A stretch of DNA of 64,000 nucleotides from Haematobia irritans (taxonomy: Eukaryota; Arthropoda; Insecta; Diptera; Muscidae), in NCBI RefSeq assembly GCF_050003625.1, contig NC_134398.1:111452145-111516144 (forward strand), written 5' to 3'. Shown here in pieces: positions 21,096 through 30,770 of the stretch. A program made the position numbers and the translations under genes. The notes beneath the pieces are model-generated. The model was not told the origin of the DNA. It saw only the letters and a program-made list of their open reading frames with translations, and searched no databases. Every line of letters begins with the position of its first letter. The stretch's first letter is position 1.

Positions 21096-21182
21096 AGTTT
21101 TGTTTGTTTGTGTTTTTGGGACAAATTTAAAAATGACAATGACAAATTCAAAAGTACATGATTGAGAAATCATATCATTTAA

Positions 21183-21646
21183 AAAAAAATTATTTCTTAG
21201 TCTCCGGACCAAACATAAAAGAAAAAACTTTTTACTTTAGTTAACGACGCGTCGAGCGCCGGTGTACTTCTTTATTGGGTGAATAAAAATGAAGTGCAAT
21301 GTTTCTTAGTATGTTACTTATAACTAAGACTTAGATTTAATAATATAAATGCTTACTTGCTACTATCTATTAAATCAGACCATGCTTTTAAATAAAAAGA
21401 AAAACCGAAAAAAATTTATCAATTGGTACGTTTGCATATATATACGCGGGTTAATGACACTTGCTGCAATTTTAGTTTCAGAATGGAAAAAGGTGAAAAA
21501 GAAAACTGCAAACAAAAAGGTTTCGAATTTCATATTTAAGTTAGTGGCCTCGTAATGTGTCACTGAACTTGTACCGAGGAGTTTGCATTTATTAATGCAA
21601 AGAAATTTATATTTTTTATAGTAGTGAACTCCTTAACTCCTCCCCC
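21183..21646 (-). repeat. Errantivirus-type LTR (element 1, 3' LTR)
   Basis: Minus-strand sequence from about 21646 begins AGTTAAGGAGTTCACT and is preceded by the polypurine tract AAAGGGGGAGG (21647-21657), the usual 3' LTR start of gypsy-type errantiviruses. It matches 52983-53395 for over 300 bases, including the palindrome-like 'taacgacgcgtcgagcgcc'. Its lower end lies about 90 bases upstream of the Rsph9 start codon, in the same orientation. The outer edge is approximate. Confidence 0.72.
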
Positions 21647-22530
21647 TTTAAAAACGATTGTTCCCAATCGTTAAAAACACGGTAGGTCATCGACTTTCTG
21701 TGGCCTTAAACATTGGAAGTTAGGTTGGACAATTTGCTGAACTGCCTTTGAGTTTGGAGTTACTGTTTGAAAAAACTATTTTTCTTGTTTCTTTGAGAAA
21801 CGGTTTATTATTGCCAAAAGTAGAAACAAAAGAATGAATATTGAAAATGTTTCTTACCGAGGTTTCCTTTTTCAATAAACGGGGTAAGATGTGTTGTTAA
21901 TGTTCACTTTCTAGGTTTTGGTTTATTTAAGTTTCACTGGTACAATATACAAGGGTAAGTTCAATGTAGTTGGTAATATAAGCACTAGGTTATAAGTATA
22001 TGAAATTCAAGTTTAGGTGAGTTCAAAACAATTACACTTTTAGGTTTAAGTTCTAGAAAATGTTCAATAATTTTCACAATGTGTAATACTATTTACAATG
22101 TGCAATAATTTTTCCATGTGCAATACTAGAGGTAAGTTTATATTTTATTTTATGATTAGATGTAAGTAACACTAGGTAAGTATTTTAGGAGATGGTAAGT
22201 ATAATAATTGTTTTTTGTAATGTTCAAAACTTTCGTTTAATTCACTGTTTAGTTCTGATTTTCTATTTCAAATATTTTTCTATTTTTCATTTCACTTTGT
22301 TGTTGTTTCCAATTGGTTATCACTTTGGCCACGGGAGTAGCGAAGCAGCCGGCTTAAGAGATCGATTTACATTAAAACAAAAGAATGTCATGGGCAATTA
22401 GTTGGAGATGACATTTACACATACAATAACAACAGATATGTCTCCACTGCAGTAATACGTCATATATGTATACATATATGAGTATTTGGAGGACCGCTAT
22501 GTACATATCTGTATTAATGAAATAGCACAA
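21647..22530 (-). mobile_element. Errantivirus 1, 3' non-coding region
   Basis: Same sequence as 40770-42430 of errantivirus 2 without its mariner insertion, including 'tttcttaccgaggtttcc' and 'gtaagtataataattgtttt', the empty site of the rosa element. No coding sense survives here. A short inverted repeat 'aacgattg..caatcgtt' lies near 21654-21675. At 22530 it is fused to BEL/Pao sequence. Confidence 0.7.
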
Positions 22531-23648
22531 GGTATGAAAACATGATCCCATTGAAATCTTGTTGAATTGACTGGTATGGACAGAACAGCAGCAGCTAAAG
22601 AGTCTTCCAATTGCGTGGCTCCATGAAGAAGTGTGTGGTGACGATGGCTGCAACGGCGACATGCGGTGAGGCTTGGACAGTCAGGCGACAAATGACTTCG
22701 CGCCAAACAATTTCGGCAATAACCCCTTCTCTCGACTGTTTCATACCGCTGGTATGGGGTTTTATAGAGGAATCGTTGGCATGAACTTAACGCGTGGTCC
22801 TCTTGACATAGTCCGCAAGAATACTGCCAATTAACCGGACGGTCCACTCTACCTCTCTCTTGTCTTACTCCTGATCTGTTTCGAGCACGGTTCTCACGTG
22901 TGTCTTCGGGTCTGGGTCGTCTGCCGTTGTTGTCCATTGGTTTGTCCTCCATTGCATCACGTCTTGGCAGATAGGCAGCCATACCTGTAACGAAAACGTT
23001 GTGAGTACCGCGCCCCTTTATTTGGGAGTACCCGACTAGTCATGCTGAAAATAATTTGACTACTTTTGTGATGGGCCTGTTTATTATACCACGAGACGTA
23101 CGAATATTAACTACACAAGTATTTTGGTCAGTCCCAGGGTATGTTTTTTCGATGCGATCCATTGCCCAGTCAGTGGGAGGGAATCTGTCGTCTTTGATAA
23201 CTACAAGGTCGTTTTCTTTAATGTTGTCTTGTTGACTCTTCCACTTCGTTCGACGGTGCAACTCTTTCAAATATTCAGATTTCCATCTCATACAAAAATA
23301 TGGGAAACAATCTTGAGCCGTTTCCATCTATTTGCTAATGTCAAGTTCTGATCGGAAACGTCGGGTTTAGCTGGAGCCAGCATAGAAGTACCTATCAAGA
23401 AGTGACCAGGAGTTAAGGGAGAAAAATCATTTGGGTCATCACTAGCTGTACTCAAGGGTCTCGAATTCAAACAACTTTCTATTCTCGCTAAAATAGTAGA
23501 TAATTTCTCAAAAGTAAAGCTCATCTTGGGAATAAATTTTCATAAATGTGTTTTAAACGACTTCAACCCCGCTTCCCACAAACCGCCCATGTGAGGAGCT
23601 CCTGGCGGTATAAACTTCCATATAAGATTATTATGCGAATGTTGTTGT
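22531..23648 (-). repeat. BEL/Pao tandem duplication, unit 1
   Basis: The sequence is repeated at 24173-25290 with an offset of about 1642 bases and very few differences. It holds an integrase C-terminus (23650 to 23040) followed by a gag zinc-finger segment (22982 to 22540). Confidence 0.88.
22540..22982 (-). pseudogene. BEL/Pao gag zinc-finger segment (truncated)
   Basis: Frame MAAYLPRRDAMEDKPMD... leads to the cysteine/histidine clusters CGLCQEDHALSSC, CRNCLARSHLSPDC and CRRCSHRHHTLLH, the nucleic-acid-binding fingers of BEL/Pao gag. It is fused at about 22540 to the errantivirus 3' region, so the frame ends in unrelated codons. Confidence 0.8.
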
Positions 23649-23650
23649 AT
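23040..23650 (-). pseudogene. BEL/Pao integrase C-terminal part, copy 1
   Basis: Coding sense includes PPGAPHMGGLWEAGV, with the last integrase catalytic E, then LARIESCLNSRPLS, PGHFLIGTSM and NDLVVIKDDRFPP, typical of BEL/Pao integrase tails. Frame breaks occur near 23570 and 23300. The catalytic D residues lie outside the retained part. Confidence 0.8.
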
Positions 23651-23706
23651 AACTTGAGGGTCTCGACATTCCGCCCCCCATGACCAAGTGAAAAATATTT
23701 CAATGT

Positions 23707-24624
23707 TTAAGGGCTCAAATTTCGGATAGGCCCGGAAATGATGTACCCAAGGACCGTCTTGTATGCATTTACATCGCCAATGCCAGTAAATGTTGATCCT
23801 TCACGATGGATTGCCGAATAGGTATCAGCTCCCAATTCGATATCTATGGGCGCATTGCTTCTAGGGTCTGGGCCAGCAAGAGAATGATCACTAAAATCAC
23901 GGGTCGGGTCTTCAACAAGTGGGTCTGAATAGGGTCTTCTAGGGAGCTCATCCGTTATGAGCGCATTAACTTTCAAAGCCGACGTGCTGTTAGTGCGCCT
24001 TGGCATAATTCGAATCTTCGTAAACCTTTGACCTTGGTGGAGAAAAGAGCGAAGGCCTAAGCGTCGAAAGGTCGAATATGTAATGCGAGACATGGTTGAC
24101 GATTGGCATATCAAGGCCCTAATGGTTGCCCAGCTACCCACCTCATCTAAACTAACCCGGATCATTGCGGTAGGTATGAAAACATGATCCCATTGAAATC
24201 TTGTTGAATTGACTGGTATGGACAGAACAGCAGCAGCTAAAGAGTCTTCCAATTGCGTGGCTCCATGAAGAAGTGTGTGGTGACGATGGCTGCAACGGCG
24301 ACATGCGGTGAGGCTTGGACAGTCAGGCGACAAATGACTTCGCGCCAAACAATTTCGGCAATAACCCCTTCTCTCGACTGTTTCATATCGCTGGTATGGG
24401 GTTTTATAGAGGAATCGTTGGCATGAACTTAACGCGTGGTCCTCTTGACATAGTCCGCAAGAATACTGCCAATTAACCGGACGGTCCCCTCTACCTCTCT
24501 CTTGTCTTACTCCTGATCTGTTTCGAGCACGGTTCTCACTTCTGTCTTCGGGTCTGGGTCGTCTGCCGTTGTTGTCCATTGGTTCGTCCTCCAGTGCATC
24601 ACGTCTTGGCAGATAGGCAGCCAT
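23707..24624 (-). pseudogene. BEL/Pao gag fingers plus protease
   Basis: The 305-codon frame starts with the same zinc-finger segment as 22982-22540 and continues into protease-like sequence ending TVLGYIISGPIRNLSP. The usual D[ST]G core is not obvious, so the protease is probably altered (the region MIRVSLDEVGSWATIRALIC aligns where it would be). It joins directly to integrase sequence at about 23650, so RT, RNase H and the integrase core are deleted. Confidence 0.75.
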
Positions 24625-25290
24625 ACCTGTAACGAAAACGTTGTGAGTACCGCGCCCCTTTATTTGGGAGTACCCGACTAGTCATGCTGAAAATAATTTG
24701 ACTACTTTTGTGATGGGCCTGTTTATTATACCACGAGACGTACGAATATCAACTACACGAGTATTTTGGTCAGTCCCAGGGTATGTTTTTTCGATGCGAT
24801 CCATTGCCCAGTCAGTGGGAGGGAATCTGTCGTCTTTGATAACTACAAGGTCGTTTTCTTTAATGTTGTCTTGTTGACTCTTCCACTTCGTTCGACGGTG
24901 CAACTCTTTCAAATATTCAGATTTCCATCTCATACAAAAATATTGGGAAACAATCTTGAGCCGTTTCCATCTATTTGCTAATGTCAAGTTCTGATCGGAA
25001 ACGTCGGGTTCAGCTGGAGCCAGCATAGAAGTACCTATCAAGAAGTGACCAGGAGTTAAGGGAGAAAAATCATTTGGGTCATCACTAGCTGTACTCAAGG
25101 GTCTCGAATTCAAACAACTTTCTATTCTCGCTAAAATAGTAGATAATTTCTCAAAAGTAAAGCTCATCTTGGGAATAAATTTTCATAAATGTGTTTTAAA
25201 CGACTTCAACCCCGCTTCCCACAAACCGCCCATGTGAGGAGCTCCTGGCGGTATAAACTTCCATATAAGATTATTATGCGAATGTTGTTG
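24173..25290 (-). repeat. BEL/Pao tandem duplication, unit 2
   Basis: Partner of 22531-23648. In this unit the gag segment continues past the duplication edge into protease. Confidence 0.88.
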
Positions 25291-25300
25291 TATTATAACT
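24682..25300 (-). pseudogene. BEL/Pao integrase C-terminal part, copy 2
   Basis: Same content as 23040-23650, with the 161-codon section starting at 25167 uninterrupted and ending KVVKLFSA. Upstream at about 25300 it is fused to RNase H sequence of a different BEL/Pao copy. A 57-base spacer with an acceptor-like 'ttttcgttacag' separates it from the next gag frame at 24624. Confidence 0.8.
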
Positions 25301-26338
25301 TGAGTTTGTAAATTTTTTAATTTTGTTTTTGGCAGCTAACAAATGAGTTTCACCGTTATGGTTATCCAATTCTACTCTAATATACAATGCCGCGCCATAA
25401 GCACTCTCTGACGCATCGCAAAAGCCGTGAATCTCGATATTGCAATTTGGTACAAAGTGAATCCACCGCGGTATTTTGACAGAGTCTATTGCACTACTAG
25501 TTTTCACAAATTTTTGCCAATTCATCAATGTAATTGTTTTCAGTGGGTCATCCCAATCTATTTTATCAATCCACCTAACACCCAATGTCTTGGCAGACGA
25601 GTCTTCTGACAGATCAAGCCAATTTACTGGAAATAATTTCTCTTTAGGCAATTCTTGAATTATTTTATGATCGTTTGCAGTCCATTTCATAAGATTAAAT
25701 CCTGCGGACTCCAAAGCAAATATTAATTCCCTGCGCGATGCAATTGTGTGCGCTCCAGCCAAAACGTCGTCAACATACAGATTTTCTTGAATAATTTTGG
25801 AAGCAATAGGATGTGTGTCTGCCACATCTTCTGCAAGCTGCAGAAGTATGCGTATTGCCAGAAATGGAGCGCAATTAACTCCAAAGGTGACTGTTAGGGG
25901 TTCAAAATCCTCCATAGGGTCCGCTGGGGATGTTCGAAACAGAATACGTTGATACCGAGTTTGATTTGGAACGAGAAGAATTTGTCTGTTCATTTTCGTA
26001 ATATCGGCGTTAAAAACGTATTTGAAAAATCTCCACTTCAAAATTTGTAAAACCAGATTTTGTTGCAAAATGGGTCCTGCATACAAAGTGTCATTGAGAC
26101 TGCTCTTATTTGAAGTGGGATTTGAAGCGTTGAACACGACGCGAAGTTTCGTTGTGAGTCTGTCAGGCTTAACCACCGCGTGATGCGGCAAATAGTAATT
26201 TGGAGTCCTGGTTATCTCTTGCGTTGATATTTTCCGCATATGACCAAGTTCCAAGTATTCTAAAATGCTTTTATCATATTGTTCCTTGAGATCAGAAGTT
26301 TTCATTAATTTCCTTTCCATTCGGTAAAATTGAGCCAT
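25274..26338 (-). pseudogene. BEL/Pao reverse transcriptase and start of RNase H
   Basis: The 354-codon frame has Pao-type RT motifs: KLRVVFNASNPTSNKSSLND, FNADITKMNRQILLVPNQTR, FGVNCAPFLAIR, LYVDDVLAG (YVDD core) and the start of RNase H, IHGFCDASESAYGAALYIR. It ends by fusion to integrase near 25300. The fold between residues 60 and 200 appears complete, but the polyprotein upstream breaks at 26351. Confidence 0.85.
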
Positions 26339-26350
26339 TGCTATGTTCCG

Positions 26351-27619
26351 CTAACTTCCTAACTCATTGCATTTTTTAAACGGAAGACTCACAACACATC
26401 TATCATCTGAATTCCGTTTAGTAGTCTGTTTAAAATTTGATTCACAAAACATGTCCTCTTCTGACCGCAAAATCTTTTTTGGGGTTTCTTCCACCTCCCA
26501 AAAACGTGTAAGAACCTGCTCAATTGCCACCGTGTTGTGTAATGAAATTCGATTATTATTGTATGGGTCATTTGTCATTGGTCCACCAATAATCCACCCT
26601 GTATTTTGTGCTAAAAGTGAGCCGATTGATCTCAAAGGAGAACCGATATCAAAAATCAAGGATCCTATATCCATTCCAATTAATAAATCAACCGGTTGAC
26701 TAATGTAAAACTTCGGGTCTGCCAAATCAAGGTTGGTCAAATCACCGAGTTGTCTCAAATCCAAGTTTTGTGGTGGTAAATGAGATGGAAGGGCTTTCAA
26801 AACTGGGGCCCAATCCTCTAGTTCGAAACTTGTGTCTAAACGCGAACGCAAGGTGAAAAGACATGATTTTGTAGAAGTTTCTGATAACATTTGACTAACT
26901 CCCGTAACGTGTATCAAGTGTCGTTTCGTTGGTAAAGATAATTTATTTTTCAATTTTTCAGATATAAACGTTGACTGCGATCCCGAGTCAATTATAGCAC
27001 TAGCATTGAATAATTGTCCACGTGATTCAATCTGAACCAAAGCTGTAAAAAACAAAGTTCCTCTAGGATGATTCCCACAAGTACGATCATTCCGGAGGGT
27101 CAAGGTCATAACGTTCTTTCCTATGCTTGGAGTGGACTGTATCTGTGTCGTAAGCGCTGCAGTGCTAGTACTAGGTCGTACAGCATCGCTAACTGGGTCT
27201 TGAGCAAGTGTTTGAGTTTCCGTTCCCTTATGTAACATGGTATGATGTCGCATGCTACATTCTCGACAAGTGAATTTGCTTTTACAATCTTTTACCCCAT
27301 GATTTGAGGAAAGACAATTATAACAAAGATGAGATACTTTTATGACATGAATTCTATCGTTTATAGATTTTTCAACAAATTTAGGGCAATTCCGTATAAA
27401 ATGTGTTGCCTTGCACAACTGACAACTGGGATTCTGATTGTTTTGATTCGGCTGTGTAACTGACGACTTTAAAATGGGTTTACGTTTTCCATCAAATTGT
27501 GATTTTTGCGATACATTAGTATGAAAGCTATTTACGAATTTGGTTTTGTCTTGTCTGTTTCGACCGCCATCGAAATTCTGTTGATTATGTTTATTATGAA
27601 TTGATTTAATATTACCCAC
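26351..27619 (-). pseudogene. BEL/Pao gag C-terminus and protease
   Basis: The 422-codon frame opens with GTG at the edge of an insertion (27617-27619), not at a true start. Zinc fingers CQLCKATHFIRNC, CYNCLSSNHGVKDC and CRECSMRHHTMLH come first. An aspartic protease follows with ASAIIDSGSQSTFIS (DSG core) and LLIGMDIGSLIF. The N-terminal half of this gag lies at 36105-36934, separated by an 8.4-kb insertion. Confidence 0.85.
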
Positions 27620-27753
27620 ACGGACGAGAAAGACTGTTTTTCATATGTTTGGGTATAAACATTATATGCTTGGAACTCAAATTTTTAAACACAATATTTT
27701 TGAGTGCAAACACATAATGTTCATAAACTAGCTAATATGTTTGGGACATATAC

Positions 27754-29400
27754 ACTTAGCCCATAAAGTCTGCGTTCACATTATACATTTTTATGAATGC
27801 TCAGATAAAAATGCGAAATATATGTTATAGAGAAAAGATTTGTTTATAAATGTATAGTTTACGTACTATAGGTCAAAACAAAAGAAAAAAACACTCAACA
27901 CTCTCTCTTTGTTTAAAGATGGCGCGACAAAAGAGTTGCACGAAGCGAATGAAGGAACCAAAAAGTCTGCGTTCACTCTTTCTGCTGCGACATTACCGTT
28001 ACATTTTGAGACTTTTTACATTATTTCTGCCATTTTATAGTCATTCTTATTACATTAGATCGCTAACAAGTTCCTATGCACATTTTTTAGTGCAGTTCGT
28101 AATAATACTAAAAATGGAAAGAAAGGGTAAAGAAATTGGCGTTGATGAACGAAAAATAATTATAAAATTATGGAAAGAAGGAAATAGTTTTAGAAAAATT
28201 GGCAAAACAGTTGGGAGAACATATTCATCTGTGCAACGAGTTGTAAATAATTTCAAAGAAACAGGAATTTTAACATCGAAGCCGAGGCCTGGTCGTCCAA
28301 AAATATTATCGCAGCGTGAGGAGCGAAAGATAATTAAGGTTGTGAAGATTAATCCTCGTGTAACATCATCAAAAATTGTTGAGAATGTAAGAGAGGCATT
28401 TAAAAAGAATATTTGTGCGGAAACCGCCAGGAAAGTATTGCGAAAAGCTGGGTATCATGGTAGAGTGGCTAGACGAAAACAAACAGACGAAAGCGTATTG
28501 AGTTTGCTCATAACTATATAAATAAACCGCCAGAGTTTTGGAAACAAGTAATTTTTTCGGACGAAAGCAAATTCTGTATATTTGGCATTAAAAGCCGTCA
28601 AATTGTTTGGAGAAAAGTGGGCACTGCGCTTGAAAAACAAAATCTTGTTTGGCACCGTGAAACATGGAGGAGGAGGAGTTATGGTGTGGGGATGCATGGC
28701 GGCTTCTGGTGTGGGTCAGCTCGAATTTATTGAATCGACGATGGATAAATGGGGCTATTTAAACATTTTAAAACAAAATTTAAAAAAAAGTGCGGAAGAC
28801 CTGAGTCTAGCCAACACGTTTTGGTTCCAACAGGATAACGATCCAAAGCACACGGCGGAAATAGTAAGGCTTTGGCTCTTGTACAATGCTCCAAGACAGC
28901 TTAGAACACCCCCACAATCACCCGATCTGAACCCTATAGAGCATCTTTGGGACCTGTTAGAGAAAAAAATTCGTCAAAATGTGATCACAAGTAAAGAAAC
29001 ATTGAAGAACGTCATAAAAGCAGAATGGGCGAAGATAACATCCGAAGAAACAGAGAAGTTGGTAAATTCGATGCCGAATAGACTGAATGAAGTGTTAAAA
29101 CAGCGGGGCTATCCTACCAGATACTAATGTTTATGTATCATATAAATATTGAATCTTTAATTTACTTTTAAGTGACTGAACGCAGACTTTTTGGTTCCTT
29201 TATATACTACTTATAGCACTTACATCCCGTTATCTTTAAAACTAAAATGAGTTCATATAAATTTTTGTTAATTTTTTATGTTCAAGAATATATTCAAAAA
29301 ATACATGAAAAATAAATTGGTCCATTATAATATTTATATCATGTTTTGACATCATTTGAATAAAAAATATATGGTGAACGCAGACTTTATGGGCTAAGTG
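27754..29400 (+). mobile_element. Tc1-like transposon, 1647 bp, IR/DR ends
   Basis: Outer ends are CACTTAGCCCATAAAGTC and its complement, with TA at 27752-27753 and 29401-29402. A second copy of the 'AAAGTCTGCGTTCA' word lies about 200 bases inside each end (27961 region and 29177-29191), giving four putative transposase-binding sites. This matches the IR/DR design of Tc1 elements such as Minos and Sleeping Beauty. Confidence 0.88.
28114..29127 (+). pseudogene. Tc1-type DD34E transposase with two frameshifts
   Basis: Starts MERKGKEIGVDERKIII with paired helix-turn-helix domains and a GRPKIL hook between the DNA-binding and catalytic parts. The first catalytic D (IFSDES, about 28560) lies in a second frame. 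The rest returns to the first frame from about 28640, with HGGGGVMVWGC, the D in FQQDNDPKHT and E in DLNPIEHLW 34 residues later. Two compensating frame changes (near 28490 and 28650) inactivate it. All catalytic residues are otherwise present. Confidence 0.88.
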
Positions 29401-29402
29401 TA

Positions 29403-29780
29403 TATTAATATGCTAGAACATATTATGTTTGGGACATGAAATGTTTGTAAATATAATATGCTTGGATTCAAACATATATTAATTTAGAAATAGCCCATAA
29501 ACATATATGTGTTTACAAAGAGAGACAAAGTGTATGCTGGAAGTAAAATAATGAAAGTAACCAATTGGGGCATTACAAATATATATACACAAAGAAAATT
29601 TCATTATATATAGGAAAAATACTACGTGTGAATATAAACAAGTATGAATTTACATATTATGAGTAAACATATATATATATGTTGTGATATAAGACTTCGT
29701 CAAAAATTGTATATGCTTAAGTAAAATATTAAAATGAGTATTCGGAGAGAAAATTCATTCGGAACCAAGATAAAATATAT
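29403..29780 (-). repeat. MITE end region with palindromic ATG words
   Basis: Continues the element broken by Tc1: 'atgctagaacatattatgtttgggac' type words that match 51590-51720. From 29540 on the sequence is AT-rich and unassigned. Confidence 0.6.
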
Positions 29781-30132
29781 TTGAAAAAAGGAGCATGAGT
29801 TTTGTTTATCATTTTCGCATTACGGGCACAATTTTTTTGTTTCGTCAAAACAAATCGGAACGTAGGACGAGTAAGTCAAAATATTCAAACAAAGGTAATT
29901 AAAGGGATGTTCATAAAAACTAACGAAAGGGCACTATACACTGAACAAAAAGCATGTCCGGTTCCAAAGATTGTGTCTCCACTTTAACAATTTTTGTATT
30001 GATTCCGAACCAAAGAAGCGGAGAATACAAGTAAGGATGCTTTTAAGACACAATTCTCTTTTAAATGGGGTTTTGTGTACTTGACTCTACGAAGCACATT
30101 TCAATTTTTCGCTTTTTCAGCTTTTTTCATAT
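29781..30132 (+). repeat. R3 repeat, left part
   Basis: 'ttccaaagatt.tgt', 'gtattgattccga' and 'ttttcagctttttt' match 50345-50450. It continues after Gypsy copy 2 at 34019. Confidence 0.55.
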
Positions 30133-30734
30133 TGTTACGAATTTGATAATTATAGATATAAGTTTATTTAAATTAGTTTCCGTTAATTTAAAATTTCAAA
30201 TTGTAACGATAAAATTTCGCTATCACTTGTTGGAATCATCTATTCATTTTCTAGTATTTTCCTGAATTTCTTTTATGTTCTTTGTTTGCTTACCGAAATG
30301 TTAGTTCTTACTCTCTCATAGAATAGCAACCCCTTTGCTTTGTTATTCTACATTCTCATTTCATCTCATTGTCTATTGTCATTGTTGTTGTAGTAATGCG
30401 AGCATATATCTATGTGAGTGTGTATGTGTTTGGCAGCCACCAGACGAATAACTTAATGGTCGTAGATCCTTCTAGCATTGTCTAAGAATGTTCTGGCGTT
30501 GCCAGAATATTGTAGTGCTACCAGAATGTTCTCGTATTGCCACACTGTCATATATAAAAGCGCTCACATGCTGCTAACGAGTCAGTCTTAATTAAAGCGT
30601 CAAACGAATAACTTCAGTGTGAACGAATTGTAAAGTGTGAAGCCATAGTAAATAAATTGTAGATTGTCGTTATTTAAAAGAACTGTGTTTTAATTGTCGG
30701 GCAATTAAAAACGCCTAAATATAAAAACGTAACA
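30133..30734 (+). repeat. Gypsy copy 2, 5' LTR (602 bp)
   Basis: TGTTACGAATTTG...AAAACGTAACA. It includes TATA box, initiator and an AATAAA at 30651-30656. 'GTTGGTGTCGGAAGTG' follows as primer-binding site. Confidence 0.92.
30551..30588 (+). promoter_or_regulatory. LTR core promoter: TATA box plus initiator
   Basis: TATATAAAAG at 30551-30560 and TCAGTC at 30582-30587, 31 bases apart. The same arrangement is present in the 3' LTRs near 33840 and 61190 and in copy 1, but is deleted from the 5' LTR of copy 3. Confidence 0.75.
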
Positions 30735-30770
30735 GTTGGTGTCGGAAGTGAAATAACGAAAAAATCTACA

